A DNA stretch of 64,000 nucleotides from Kitasatospora sp. NBC_01266 (GCF_036242395.1 NZ_CP108458.1:124001-188000), one strand, 5' to 3'. Numbered from the stretch's first letter, positions 42,475-52,696 are shown. Made by a program: numbers and translations. The notes: generated by a model from the letters alone, not told the origin.

Positions 42475-43329
42475 ATGGGCAAGCCAGTCATCGTGGGGAT
42501 GGACTCGTCACCGGCCAGCAGGCACGCGCTCGACTGGGCGGCCGACGAGGCGGCCCTGCGCGCCGAACCACTGAGCGTGCGGCACATCTGGGTCGCGGAG
42601 AGCACGAAGACGCCCGACGGTCAGGAGTCACCGCCCAGCAGGGAGGCCGGCGAGGCGCTGCTCGACGAGGCCCTGGCCCGGACCCTGCGGCAGCACCCGG
42701 ACCTGGAGGTCTCGATCGAGCTGCTGGACGGCCGGTTGCGCGATGCCATGACCGACGCGGCGCGCGGCGCTGACCTCCTGGTGCTGGGGGCACGCGGATC
42801 GGGCGGGTTCCCGGGACTGCTGGCGGGCTCGACCAGCCTCTTCGTCGCCGCGCGGGCGACCTGCCCCTTGGTGGTGGTCCGCCCCACCGACACCGGGCCC
42901 GGCCGGGGCGGGGTGGTCGCGGGCATCCACGGCGACCACGGGGACGCCGAAGTCCTGGCGTTCGCCTTCGACTTCGCCCAGCGGCGGAACCTGCCGCTGC
43001 TCGCCCTGCACGCCTGGTCCTACCCGCTGATCGCGATGCCCGGCCACACCAACCCTCCGGTCTTCGAGGAGGGCCACATCGCCGCGGAGCAGGACCGGCT
43101 GGTCGCCGAGGTGCTGGCCGGCTGGCGTGAGCGGTTCCCGCAGGTCGATGTCACCGAGAGGGCGGTGCGGGCCCACCCCGCCGGGGAGTTGGTCGCGCGT
43201 TCGCGCGAGCACCAGCTGGTCGTGGTGGGCCGCCGCGGCGAGCCGCACGGCCCGCTCGGCCGCCTGGGCTCGACGAGCCAGGCCACCGTCCTGCACGCGA
43301 CCTGCCCGGTCGCCGTCGTGCCCACCTGA
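42475..43329 (+). CDS. Tandem-domain universal stress protein
   Basis: A 284-residue protein with two USP domains; ATG 42475 with GGGAG upstream. Domain 1: KPVIVGMDSSPASRHALDWA to LVLGARGSGGFPGLLAGSTS and CPLVVVRP. Domain 2: GVVAGIHGDHGDAEVLAFAF to LVVVGRRGEPHGPLGRLGST and CPVAVVPT. The GxxGxxxxxxxxGS-type ATP-binding pattern is visible in domain 1 and kept in looser form in domain 2. USPs of this kind are core DevR-regulon members. 137 bp before an amino-acid permease gene. Confidence 0.9.
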   Translation: MGKPVIVGMDSSPASRHALDWAADEAALRAEPLSVRHIWVAESTKTPDGQESPPSREAGEALLDEALARTLRQHPDLEVSIELLDGRLRDAMTDAARGADLLVLGARGSGGFPGLLAGSTSLFVAARATCPLVVVRPTDTGPGRGGVVAGIHGDHGDAEVLAFAFDFAQRRNLPLLALHAWSYPLIAMPGHTNPPVFEEGHIAAEQDRLVAEVLAGWRERFPQVDVTERAVRAHPAGELVARSREHQLVVVGRRGEPHGPLGRLGSTSQATVLHATCPVAVVPT

Positions 43330-43465
43330 CTTTCGGCGGACCGCGTCGGCCCGGTCCGCGCGGCGGGGCAGGGCGGTGCGGGATGGTCGGGAGTTCACCC
43401 GCGCGACAGCACGCTCCTCTATCGTTCCGCTGGTCGCAGGCGGTCTGCGGGGTGAGGAGCGGGTC

Positions 43466-44704
43466 GTGCGGACACTGCAGCGGCGCCTGGGCGTGTTCGA
43501 CGCCGTGGTGATCGGACTGGGATCGATGATCGGCGCGGGGATCTTCGCCGCGCTCGCCCCGGCCGCCCGAGCCGCGGGCTCCGGGCTGCTGATCGGACTG
43601 GCCGCAGCCGCCGTGGTGGCCTTCTGCAACGCCACCTCCTCCGCCCGGCTGGCCGCCCGCTATCCGCAGTCCGGCGGCACCTACGTCTACGGACGCGAGC
43701 GGCTCGGCCCGTTCTGGGGGTACCTGGCGGGCTGGGGGTTCGTGGTCGGCAAGACCGCGTCCTGCGCGGCGATGGCGCTGACGGTCGGCTCGTACGTCTG
43801 GCCCGGACAGGAGCACGCCGTCGCGGTCGGCGCGGTGGTGGCACTGACGGCCGTGAACTACGCCGGGGTGCAGAAGGCCGCCTGGCTCACCCGGCTGATC
43901 GTGGCGGCCGTCCTGGCGGTGCTGGCCGCCGTGGTCACGGCCTGCCTGTCCGGGGGCACGGCCCTCGCGGCCAACTTGGACGTCGGCGCGGACGCGCGCG
44001 CCGGCGGTGTGCTGCAGGCCGCCGGGCTGCTCTTCTTCGCCTTCGCCGGCTACGCGCGGATCGCGACCCTCGGTGAGGAGGTCCGCGATCCGGGCCGCAC
44101 CATCCCCCGCGCGATCCCGCTGGCGCTGGGCATCACGCTGGCCGTCTACACGGTCGTCGCGGTCGCGGTGCTGGCCGTGCTCGGCCCGGACCGCCTCGCC
44201 CACGCCGCCGCACCGCTCGCCGACGCGGTGCGAGCGGCCGGAGCCCCGGGCTTGGTGCCGGTGGTCCGGGCGGGGGCCGCCGTCGCCTCGCTCGGCTCGC
44301 TGCTCGCCCTGATCCTGGGCGTCTCGCGCACCACCCTGGCGATGGCCCGCGACCACCACCTGCCGTCCGCACTCGCCGCCGTCCACCCGCGCTTCCAGGT
44401 CCCGCACCGCGCCGAACTGGCCGTGGGCGCGGTGGTCGCCGTCCTCGCCGCGACGACGGACGTACGCGGCGCGATCGGCTTCTCCTCGTTCGGTGTCCTG
44501 GCCTACTACGCGGTGGCCAACGCCGCCGCCTGGACCCTCACGCCCGCGGAGGGACGGCCGCCACGCATCGTCCCCGTCCTCGGCGCGGTCGGCTGCCTGG
44601 CCCTGGCCGTCGCCCTGCCGGCCGCCTCGGTGCTCTGGGGAGCCCTCGTGCTCGCCCTGGGCGCCGCGGTCTACGGCCTGCGCCGGGCGTTCACCCGCGG
44701 CTGA
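43466..44704 (+). CDS. APC-family amino acid permease
   Basis: A 412-residue membrane protein with about 12 hydrophobic helices; GTG 43466 with GAGGAG upstream. The family start GVFDAVVIGLGSMIGAGIFA is the substrate-binding GSMIGAG-type loop, and RYPQSGGTYVYGRERLGPFW and FFAFAGYARIATLGEEVRDP are further APC hallmarks. It imports or exchanges amino acids or amines. It sits between two USP genes on the same strand. Confidence 0.88.
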   Translation: MRTLQRRLGVFDAVVIGLGSMIGAGIFAALAPAARAAGSGLLIGLAAAAVVAFCNATSSARLAARYPQSGGTYVYGRERLGPFWGYLAGWGFVVGKTASCAAMALTVGSYVWPGQEHAVAVGAVVALTAVNYAGVQKAAWLTRLIVAAVLAVLAAVVTACLSGGTALAANLDVGADARAGGVLQAAGLLFFAFAGYARIATLGEEVRDPGRTIPRAIPLALGITLAVYTVVAVAVLAVLGPDRLAHAAAPLADAVRAAGAPGLVPVVRAGAAVASLGSLLALILGVSRTTLAMARDHHLPSALAAVHPRFQVPHRAELAVGAVVAVLAATTDVRGAIGFSSFGVLAYYAVANAAAWTLTPAEGRPPRIVPVLGAVGCLALAVALPAASVLWGALVLALGAAVYGLRRAFTRG

Positions 44705-44825
44705 CCCGCGCGGGCGGCGAACGCCGGGCGTGGCAGCCGCTCCGCTGGCCCGCCCCGCCCAGCGGTGCGCAGGATGGAGGACGGGCCCGCGCCCCGGGGC
44801 GGGAGTGAGACCGGAGGATCACACC

Positions 44826-45716
44826 GTGAACAGACTGATCATCGCCGGATTCGACGTATCGGCCGAGAGCGCGACCGCCACCGACTGGGCCGCCCGCGAG
44901 GCACGGCGGCGCGGGCTACCGCTGGAGATCATCCAGGCCTGGCCCGGATCGCCGAGCAAGGCCCCGGGCACCGGGCCGGCCGAGCACTGGGGGCGCCGGC
45001 AACTGGCTGATCAGGCGGACGAGATCCGCACCCGCTTCCCCGATCTGGACGTGCGGGCGACGTACGTTCCGGACGACCCGGTGGCCGTGCTGGAAGCCGC
45101 GGCCGACCGGGCCACGATGCTGGTGCTCGGGTCTCGCGGGCTCGGCACACTGCGCGGCTTCGTGGTCGGCTCGGTGAGCCAGCAGGTGCTCGGCCGTGCC
45201 GACTGCCCGGTCGTCCTGGTCCGGGCCGAGACCCCGGCGACCGACCCTGACCGCCAGGCCGACGAACCGGCGCAGCCGCCCGGCCCGGGGCCGGGCGTCA
45301 CCCTGGGCCTGGATCTGGAGCACCCCTACGAGGCGGCACTCGCCTTCGCCTTCGAGAGCGCCTCGCTGCGCCGGGTCCCGTTGACCGTGGTGCGCGCCTG
45401 GGGTCCGCCGCCCGGGAGCGAGTACATGGCGTTCGCCGCGATCGGCGGCATGGACCAGGAGTTGGCCGACGACGAACGGCGCCGCCTGGCGGCGGCGCTC
45501 GCTCCCTGGCGCGCGAAGTACCCCGACCAGCCGGTGGCGACCGAGGTGATCCGCGGCCACGCCGGCATCGTCCTGGTGGACGAAGCCGCGCACGCCGGGC
45601 TGCTGGTCATCGGTGCCCGGCACCGGAGCAGCCCGCTGGGAGCGCATCTGGGGCCGGTGGCGCATGCGGTGATCCACCACGTGCGGTGTCCGGTCGCGGT
45701 CGTCCCGTTCCGTTGA
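44826..45716 (+). CDS. Tandem-domain universal stress protein
   Basis: A 296-residue protein; GTG 44826 with GGAGG upstream. Domain 1 opens LIIAGFDVSAESATATDWAA and has the ATP-loop MLVLGSRGLGTLRGFVVGSV; domain 2 opens VTLGLDLEHPYEAALAFAFE and has LLVIGARHRSSPLGAHLGPV. It is the intact relative of the truncated gene at 39760-39984. Convergent with the acyl-CoA ligase/acetyltransferase gene. Confidence 0.9.
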   Translation: MNRLIIAGFDVSAESATATDWAAREARRRGLPLEIIQAWPGSPSKAPGTGPAEHWGRRQLADQADEIRTRFPDLDVRATYVPDDPVAVLEAAADRATMLVLGSRGLGTLRGFVVGSVSQQVLGRADCPVVLVRAETPATDPDRQADEPAQPPGPGPGVTLGLDLEHPYEAALAFAFESASLRRVPLTVVRAWGPPPGSEYMAFAAIGGMDQELADDERRRLAAALAPWRAKYPDQPVATEVIRGHAGIVLVDEAAHAGLLVIGARHRSSPLGAHLGPVAHAVIHHVRCPVAVVPFR

Positions 45717-45748
45717 CCTGCGCCTCACCTGCTCCGCTGGGACACCGG

Positions 45749-48502
45749 TCAGCCCTGTGCCCGCTGAGCGGCGGCCGGGCGGCGCAGCTGTCGCAGGTAG
45801 GGATCGAAGGCGGGCCTGGGTTCCAGTCGGACCCGGGCGTCCACGCAGAGCAGGCCGCCGGGTCGGGCGATCAGCGGGTTGAGGTCAGCCTCGGCCAGTT
45901 GCGGGAGGTCACAGGCCAGCCGGGAGAGCCCGGTGAGCACCCGGCGCAGGGCCGCCAGGTCCACCGGGGGCGTGCCGGGGCGCCCGGTCAGCAGCGGGGC
46001 GGAGCGCAGTTCGGTGACCATGGTGGTCAGGTCGCGCTCGGTGAGCGGGGCGAGCCGGGCCGAGCGGTCGTCCAGCAGGTCGGTGGCTGTCCCGCCCAGG
46101 CCGAGCATGACCAGCGGGCCGAAGACCTGGTCCTGGACGACGCCGGCGAGCAGTTCCAGGCCGGGGGCGGCCATCGGCTGCACCACGACGCCCGCCATCG
46201 ACTCGCCGAAGCGCGCCTCGAACTCGCGGTACGCGGCCCGGACCTCGTCCGACCCGCCAAGCCCGGTACGGACGGCGTCGGCCGCGCTCTTGTGGAGCTG
46301 GTCGGGCCAGTACGCCTTGAGCACCGACTCGCCGTCATGGCCGAGTTGCCCGAGCGTGCGGGCGGCCAGCAGCACGTCGTGCTCTCCGCGCGCCCAGATC
46401 GAGGTGGTCAGCGGCAGGTCGTAGCAGTCCAGCAGATCAGCCGTCTCCTTCGGGTCGAGCCAGCCGCCCTCCGGGTGCTCCGCGAGGAACGCCTGCGCCA
46501 GGTGCCGGGCCACCGCGCTGTCGGAGGTGTCGGCCACGGCCACGGGCGGCGATGACGGCTCGGCCAGCCAGCGCGCCCGGTCCCGCGCGTGCGCGAGGGC
46601 GCGCGCGGCGGCCACCGGATCCGCGTAGGCGGGCAGCAGCCCGCCGCCCGCGCGGTTCAGGTAGCGCACGGTCACGTCCTGGTCGGGCAGCACCAGCACC
46701 ACCGGTACCCGGCCCCGGCCTTCGACCGGGCCGTCCAGCAGCACCCGCAGGGGATCGAGGCCGGTGGCCGCGCTCAGGGCGGTCGGCACGATCGCGACGA
46801 GTACCGCGTCGACGGCACCGCCCTTCACCAGTTCCCGCACGCAGCGGCCCAGTTCGTCGGGATCGGCGGCCGCCGTGGTGTCGATCGGATTGCCCACCGC
46901 GGCGCCGTCCGGCAGCAGGTCGAGCAACGTGGCGGTCGTGGCGGCGGAAAGCTCCGGCAGGCTCAAACCGGCTTCGGCGCAGGCGTCGGCGGCCAGGATG
47001 CCGATCCCGCCGGCGTTGGAGACCACGGCGACCGCACCCCGGCTGCCGGGCAGCGGCTGGGCGTGCAGCAGCGCGGCCGCTTCCACGAGTTCGGCGACGC
47101 TGCGGGTGGCGGTGATGCCCGCCTGGCGGAAGAGCGCCTCACGGGTCACCGTCGGGGTGGCCGCCGCCGCGGTGTGCGAGGCGGCACCCCGCCGACCGGC
47201 GGCCGAGCGCCCTGCGTCGACGGTGAGCACCGGCAGGCTCCTGGCCACCCGGCGGGCGGTGCGGGAGAAGGCGCGTGGATTGCCGAAGGACTCCAGGTGC
47301 AGCAGCGCCAGGTCGGTGCGGCCGTCGCCCTCCCACCACTGCAGCAGGTCGTTGCCACTCACGTCGTACTTGTCGCCGAGCGAGACGAAGCTGGAGACCC
47401 CGATGCCGAGGCGAGCCAACTGCCCCAGCAGCGCGATGCCGACCCCGCCGGACTGCACCGCGACCCCGGCCGTTCCGGTCCGCGCGGCGGCCCCGCCGAA
47501 TTCGGCGTCCAGCCGCACGGCCGGGTCCAGCTGGGCGATGCCCAGGCTGTTCGGTCCGACCAGCCGCATGCTGTGCCGGCGGCAGGAGTACATCAACTGC
47601 CGGGCCTGGTCGGCGTCCAGGCCCGCGGTGAGGACCACCAGCGCGCGGACCCCGGCGACCCCGCACTCCTCGGCCGCGCCGGGCACCGCGCCGGCGGGCA
47701 CCGCCAGCACGGCGAGATCCGGGGTGCCCGGCAGGGTGGCGAGCGACGGATGGGCAGGCTCGCCCGCGATCTCCGAAGCGTAGGGGTTGACCGCCCACAG
47801 GTCCCCGGCAAAGCCGTTGCGGCGGATCTTCACCAGCACCGTCCGCCCGACCGACCCCATCCGGCGGGAGGCGCCGATCACCGCCACCGATCGCGGGCGC
47901 AGGAGTGCCGCCAGGCTGGCCACGTCGGCGCTGCGGCCACGCTCGTCGACGGCCTCCCGGTAGTGCTCCGCCTCGTCCTCCAGCGGCACCAGCACCCTGA
48001 CCTCGCCCTGTTCGAAGCGGCGGTGGACCGGCAGTCCCAGGTCGGTGAAGAGGCGGTGCACCGCACGGTTGCCGGCCAGCGTGTCGGCCTCGAACGTCGT
48101 GATGCCGTGCTCGCGGGCCGCGTGGACCAGGTGCTCGACGAGCAGCGTCCCCACGCCCCGGTGCTGCCAGGCGTCCGCGACGGCCAGGGCGAGTTCGGCG
48201 GCCTCGGGGCGGTCCTGGGCCGGCTCGCAGTCCGCCTCCCCGACCAGTTCGCCGTCCACCCAGGCGCCCAGCGCCAGCAGCCCGGTCGGGTGCGCGGTGC
48301 CGCACAGCCGGTCGGCGGCCAGTTCCGGTGCGCGGCGGCTGGCGCCGAAGAAGCGCCACCGCCGGCTGCCTTCGGACATCCGCTCGCCGTGCAGGTCCAG
48401 CACGGCGGCGTGGTCAGCCGCGGACAACGGGCGGATCACCGCGGTGGTGCCGTCGGCCAGCAACGCCTCGACGGTTCGCGGCGGGTACTCGACGGTGGAC
48501 AT
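45749..48502 (-). CDS. GNAT acetyltransferase fused to NDP-forming acyl-CoA synthetase (Pat-like)
   Basis: A 917-residue protein; ATG 48502 with GAGGGAG upstream. Residues about 10-165 are a GNAT domain (ALAVADAWQHRGVGTLLVEH acetyl-CoA loop). Then come a CoA-binding domain (LRPRSVAVIGASRRMGSVGR), two succinyl-CoA-ligase-like domains (GVAVQSGGVGIALLGQLARL, VAVVSNAGGIGILAADACAE) and a C-terminal ATP-grasp. This is the Pat/Acs-acetylating type of lysine acetyltransferase, but with the GNAT at the N-terminus. The ligase half often lacks activity and serves to sense acetyl-CoA; the GAAS HTAAA region normally carries its phospho-His (GAASHTAAAA, present). It may acetylate proteins in stressed cells. 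Confidence 0.88.
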   Translation of the reverse strand: MSTVEYPPRTVEALLADGTTAVIRPLSAADHAAVLDLHGERMSEGSRRWRFFGASRRAPELAADRLCGTAHPTGLLALGAWVDGELVGEADCEPAQDRPEAAELALAVADAWQHRGVGTLLVEHLVHAAREHGITTFEADTLAGNRAVHRLFTDLGLPVHRRFEQGEVRVLVPLEDEAEHYREAVDERGRSADVASLAALLRPRSVAVIGASRRMGSVGRTVLVKIRRNGFAGDLWAVNPYASEIAGEPAHPSLATLPGTPDLAVLAVPAGAVPGAAEECGVAGVRALVVLTAGLDADQARQLMYSCRRHSMRLVGPNSLGIAQLDPAVRLDAEFGGAAARTGTAGVAVQSGGVGIALLGQLARLGIGVSSFVSLGDKYDVSGNDLLQWWEGDGRTDLALLHLESFGNPRAFSRTARRVARSLPVLTVDAGRSAAGRRGAASHTAAAATPTVTREALFRQAGITATRSVAELVEAAALLHAQPLPGSRGAVAVVSNAGGIGILAADACAEAGLSLPELSAATTATLLDLLPDGAAVGNPIDTTAAADPDELGRCVRELVKGGAVDAVLVAIVPTALSAATGLDPLRVLLDGPVEGRGRVPVVLVLPDQDVTVRYLNRAGGGLLPAYADPVAAARALAHARDRARWLAEPSSPPVAVADTSDSAVARHLAQAFLAEHPEGGWLDPKETADLLDCYDLPLTTSIWARGEHDVLLAARTLGQLGHDGESVLKAYWPDQLHKSAADAVRTGLGGSDEVRAAYREFEARFGESMAGVVVQPMAAPGLELLAGVVQDQVFGPLVMLGLGGTATDLLDDRSARLAPLTERDLTTMVTELRSAPLLTGRPGTPPVDLAALRRVLTGLSRLACDLPQLAEADLNPLIARPGGLLCVDARVRLEPRPAFDPYLRQLRRPAAAQRAQG

Positions 48503-48559
48503 CTCGGCTCCCTCGCTCGGCCCCGCCTCCACACTCCCGCCGGGTCGGCCGGGCGGATA

Positions 48560-48596
48560 GGGCCGGGTGGTCCCCGCACGCCGTCCCGACCGGCCC
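48560..48596. promoter_or_regulatory. Candidate DevR/OsdR boxes between divergent genes
   Basis: GGGCCGGGTGGTCCC (48560-48574) lies 58 bp before the Pat-like start, and a weaker GTCCCGACCGGCCC (48583-48596) starts 23 bp further on. Confidence 0.5.
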
Positions 48597-48668
48597 TCGC
48601 GGCATCCGGCGGGCCGACCGACGATAGGAGGGAGCATCCGCGAGGAGTGGGCAGGTGAGGAGATGTTC

Positions 48669-48905
48669 ATGAGCGACGAGGGGCGCGACCCCGCCGTGCC
48701 GGACCCCGCCCACCACGGCGACGTGGGCCGCCGGGTCGTCACCGGGGCCACCGGGTCGGCCCCCGAGCCGCGGACCCACGGCCGGCGCCGCGGACGTCCT
48801 CGGGACGCCCGAGAACAGCCGGACGGCGGTCGCGAGATCCGGGTGCGGGTCAGGCCGCAGGGCAGCACGGTGGGGCTGATCCTCCCGCCCGGTTCGCTGC
48901 CGTGA
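48669..48905 (+). CDS. Small basic protein of unknown function upstream of the GH65 gene
   Basis: A 78-residue product; ATG 48669 with GAGGAG 6 bases upstream. It is rich in Arg, Gly and Pro (EPRTHGRRRGRPRDAREQPD) and ends REIRVRVRPQGSTVGLILPP. No known domain, likely disordered. Its stop overlaps the GH65 start by 4 bases (GTGA), so it would be translated together with it. Confidence 0.5.
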   Translation: MSDEGRDPAVPDPAHHGDVGRRVVTGATGSAPEPRTHGRRRGRPRDAREQPDGGREIRVRVRPQGSTVGLILPPGSLP

Positions 48906-51326
48906 ACGACCTGGACCGACCGGACGCCTGGCAGCTGGTTTTCGAGGGCTTCGAGGCGGCCGAGGAGGGTGTTCGCGAGGTGCTGTGTGCGGTGGGCAAC
49001 GGCTACCTGGTCAGTCGGGCCGCCGCGCCCGAGTCGCGGGCAGACGGCGTGCACTATCCGGGCACCTTACCTGGCGGGCGTCTACGACCGGGCGGCCTCG
49101 GTGGCCGGCGGACGGACCGTCGAGAACGAGGACCTGGTCAACTGCCCCAACTGGCAGGCCTTCACCTTCCGCCCCGCCGGCGGCGCCTGTCGCCCAACCT
49201 CCGGCTGGGGGGACCCCTGTGCCGACCCGCCGGCCGAACAGCGGCTCGACCTCGACCTGCGCCGGGGCGTGCTGACCCGGCACGCGCTGGTCGTCGACCG
49301 GGACGGACGCAGGACCCGCCTGGTACAGCGCCGCATCGCCAGCCAGGCCCAGCCCCACCTGGTCGCGCTGGAGACCGAGCTGACGGCGGAGAACTGGTCC
49401 GGCCCGCTCGAGGTCCGCTCCGCCCTGGACGGCACCGTCGCCAACACCGGGGTGGCCCGCTACCAGGGGCTGACCAGTCGTCACCTCACCCCCGCGGGGC
49501 AGGGAGTGGCTGAGGACGGCACGCTGTGGCTGCAGGTCGTCACCGCGGGCTCGTCCCTGCACATCGCTCTCGCCGCCCGTACCCGGAAGACCCCGCCCGC
49601 GCTCCACCGCACCACCGAGCTGCGGGACGGCTGGGCCGCCGAACTGCTCATCCTGGACCTCACCGAGGGCCGCCCCGTCACCGTCGAGAAGACGGTGGCC
49701 GTGTACACCTCCCGCGACCCCGCCATCGACGCACCCCTGCCGGCCGCCCTGCGCCTGGCGGTCCAGGCGCCCGACTTCGAGCAGCTGCTGCACGACCACG
49801 GCCTGCGCTGGGCCGAGCTGTGGCGGCGCTGCCGGATCGAGGCCGACTTCGACGGCGGCCTCGCACTCCACCTGAACCTGTTCCACCTGCTGCAGACCTA
49901 CTCGGAGCACTCGGTGGACCTGGACGTCGGCGTCCCGGCCCGCGGCCTGCACGGCGAGGGCTACCGCGGCCACGTCTTCTGGGACGAACTGTTCGTGCTG
50001 CGCCTGCTCAACCTGCGCTTCCCCGAACTGGCCCGCGCCGTGATCGGCTACCGCCACCGACGCCTGGACGCCGCCCGCCAGGCGGGCCTGCGCGGCGCGA
50101 TGTACCCGTGGCAGAGCGCGAGCGACGGCCGGGAGGAGTCCCAGCAACTGCACCTCAACCCGCTCTCCGGCCGCTGGCTCCCGGACCACAGCCACCTGCA
50201 GCGGCATGTCGGCTCGGCCATCGCCTACAACATCTGGCAGCACTACCAGGCCACCGGCGACCTCGACTTCCTCGCCACCACCGGCGCCGAGATGCTGCTG
50301 GAGATCGCCCGTTTCTGGTCCGCCACCGCCGCTCACGACCCGGCCCGCCGGCGGTACTCGATCCGCGGCGTCCTCGGCCCGGACGAGTACCACGACGCCT
50401 ACCCGTGGGCCGAGGGTCCGGGCCTGGACGACAACGCCTACACCAACGTGCTCGCCTCCTGGGTGCTGGCCCGTGCGCTGGACACCGTCGACCTGCTGCC
50501 CGACTACCGCCGGGACGAACTGCTGGAGCGCCTGGCCATCGACCGCACCGAACTGGACCGCTGGCAGGAGGTCGGCCGCCACCTCTACGTGCCGTTCCAC
50601 GACGGCGTGATCAGCCAGTTCGACGGCTACGACCGTCTGGCCGAGCTGGACTGGACGGCGTACCGACACCGCTACCCCGACCTGCGGCGCCTCGACCGGA
50701 TCCTGGAAGCCGAAGGCGACACCGTCAACACCTACAAGGCGTCCAAGCAGGCCGACGTCCTGATGCTCTGCTACCTCTTCTCCCCGCGCGAACTGCGCGA
50801 CCTGCTGCGCCGCCTCGGCTACCCGGCCGGACACGAACTGCTGCGCCGCACCACCGACTACTACCTGCGCCGAACCGTCCACGGCTCGACCCTCAGCGCG
50901 GTCGTGCACGCCTGGGTCCTCACCCGCGCCGACCGCCGCAGGTCCTGGCGGTTCTTCCGCGACGCGCTCAGCGGCGACCTTCCCCCGGCCTCCGGCCGCG
51001 AGGTGCCCCAGGACCTCCAGCGCGGCACCACCGCCGAGGGCATCCACCTCGGCGCGATGGCCGGCGCCGTCGACCTCCTGCAGCGCTGCTACACCGGCCT
51101 GGAGATCCGCGAAGACACCCTCTGGCTGGACCCGCACCTGCCCTCCGCACTCGGCCACCTCGAACTCGACCTGCGCTACCGGGGCCACTGGGCCGTACGG
51201 ATCACCGTCGACCGGCACACCGCCACCGTCAGCCCGCCCGACAGCCACCAGCCGCCGATCCGGGTCTCCGTGCGAGGTTCGACGACGGTGATCCGACCGG
51301 GTGAGAGCCACGGCTTCACGCTCTGA
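48902..51326 (+). pseudogene. GH65-family glycoside phosphorylase/hydrolase with a single-base frameshift
   Basis: The gene starts at GTG 48902 (WQLVFEGFEAAEEGVREVLC, then AVGNGYLVSRAAAPESRADG) but breaks frame at 49066-49067: the text ggcaccttacctggcggg has one T too many; without it the reading is HYPGTYLAGVYDRAASVAGG and the frame stays open to 51326, about 807 residues in all. The catalytic (alpha/alpha)6 domain is intact, with GHVFWDELFVLR, MYPWQSASDGREE, the general acid Glu in GVLGPDEYHDAYPW, and KQADVLMLCYLF. Members split trehalose, maltose or kojibiose with phosphate. The mycobacterial DevR regulon includes a GH65-containing protein (OtsB1). Sequence error is possible. Confidence 0.85.
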
Positions 51327-51369
51327 CCGGTACTCGCGCCGGCCGCCCGCCGGACTGCGGCCGCACCGT

Positions 51370-52005
51370 TCAGCGTTCACCGTTCTCCGGTCGGCGGCTG
51401 CGTCCGGACCAGAGCGGTTCAACCCGCTCCCAGTCGGGCTCCCACGCCTGCTCGGCCCGCCGGTCGAGCATCCGGCGGCCCACCGCGTAGCCGGTCCACA
51501 CGATCGTTCCAGCAGCGGTGAAGGCGCCCAGGCCGTACATGCCGGCGGTCGTCGCCAGCCGACTGTCGGGCTGCGGCGGGGCCGCGGGGTTGCCGGCATC
51601 GTCGACCGAGAGCGGTACGACGGCTCCCGACGCCGTACCGACGGCCAGCCGGATCACACCGGTGCGGTGGTCGCCCCGCGGGTAGTCCCAGGAGGCCCGC
51701 ACGGGCGCGGTCGTCAGCACGGAGCTGCCGCTCGCCACGGCCAGCGTGGTGGCCGTCACCTGGTGGCGGTGCAGCGCCGTCCGGTGCGCCTGGGCCCGCA
51801 TGCCGGCCAGCAGCGTCAGGGCGAGCAGTACACCCATGACGACGGACAGCGCCAGCGTCACCGCGAGGGCGAGCCCAAGTCGGCTGCGGGCCCGGTCGGC
51901 CGGGCGGCACAGCGGGTTGTGGTCCCGTCCGGCGGCGCGCCGCAGCTCACGCGTGAGGGCCGTGCCCGAGCCCCGGTCCGAGGGCGAGGCGGATGCGGCG
52001 GACAT
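51370..52005 (-). CDS. Rv1733c-like membrane protein
   Basis: A 211-residue protein; ATG 52005 with GAGGAGG upstream. After DHNPLCRPADRARSRLGLAL there is a first membrane segment (VTLALSVVMGVLLALTLLAG), an outside domain of about 90 residues with RASWDYPRGDHRTGVIRLAV and LSVDDAGNPAAPP, and a second membrane segment (MYGLGAFTAAGTIVWTGYAV). This two-helix layout with the WxDxxG-like and DxxGNPxxPP blocks fits the Rv1733c family, a DevR-regulon T-cell antigen of unknown function. Confidence 0.8.
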   Translation of the reverse strand: MSAASASPSDRGSGTALTRELRRAAGRDHNPLCRPADRARSRLGLALAVTLALSVVMGVLLALTLLAGMRAQAHRTALHRHQVTATTLAVASGSSVLTTAPVRASWDYPRGDHRTGVIRLAVGTASGAVVPLSVDDAGNPAAPPQPDSRLATTAGMYGLGAFTAAGTIVWTGYAVGRRMLDRRAEQAWEPDWERVEPLWSGRSRRPENGER

Positions 52006-52105
52006 GGCGTGCCTCCTCGGTGCTGAGGGATTGTGCGGCCCGGTGCTCGGTCTGTCGCGCCGCGATCCGCGATCCCTGGGGCTTACCCGGCCCGGTCCCG
52101 GGCGA

Positions 52106-52615
52106 CTACGCCTCCTCGCCGGCACGCAGCTCCTCGCCCACCTGGTGGGCCCAGCGCTGGATCGCCCGCGTGTTGCGGAAGTCGCCGCCCTGGTCGTGCT
52201 TCACCAGGGTCCGGGCGACGAGGCCGGGTGTCTCGGCGGTGATGCTGCCGCCGAAGGTCCGGTGCTCCTTCGCGTGCAGCCGTGCCATCTCCTCGGCGAC
52301 CGCCGGCACCGGCGGGATCTCGTGCCGGTCGGCCGAGCTGTCCACCGGGCCGCTGCTGAACAGCCACACCGGCCGGTGCGTCAACGCCTCGGCGTTGCGG
52401 TGAGCGCAGCGCATGGCATCCCGGTTCCAGTGGCCCGCGTAGAGCGAACCCCCCAGGATCACCGCGTCGAACGCCTCCACATCGCGCACGTCGGACGCCG
52501 GGTGGACCGCGGCTTCGAAGCCGTCCTCCTGGAGCGTGCGGCCGATCTCCTCGGCGATACCGGCCGTGGCACCGTGCTTGCTGCCGTAGGCCACCAGGAC
52601 TCGCTGCCTCCTCAT
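52106..52615 (-). CDS. Flavodoxin-domain protein (HemG-like)
   Basis: A 169-residue protein starting at ATG 52615. RRQRVLVAYGSKHGATAGIA is the FMN phosphate loop, FDAVILGGSLYAGHWNRDAM and LFSSGPVD the following loops, and the ending GGDFRNTRAIQRWAHQVGEE fits flavodoxin-type protoporphyrinogen oxidase/menaquinone-linked proteins common in DevR regulons. It probably shuttles electrons in the cytoplasm. Candidate boxes lie 82 bp upstream. Confidence 0.85.
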   Translation of the reverse strand: MRRQRVLVAYGSKHGATAGIAEEIGRTLQEDGFEAAVHPASDVRDVEAFDAVILGGSLYAGHWNRDAMRCAHRNAEALTHRPVWLFSSGPVDSSADRHEIPPVPAVAEEMARLHAKEHRTFGGSITAETPGLVARTLVKHDQGGDFRNTRAIQRWAHQVGEELRAGEEA

Positions 52616-52696
52616 GGCACACCTCCTGCGGTACGCCGTCCGGCCCGTGCGGCCGACCGGTACCCCCAGCCTGGCCGCACCGGCCGCCAGGGGGAA

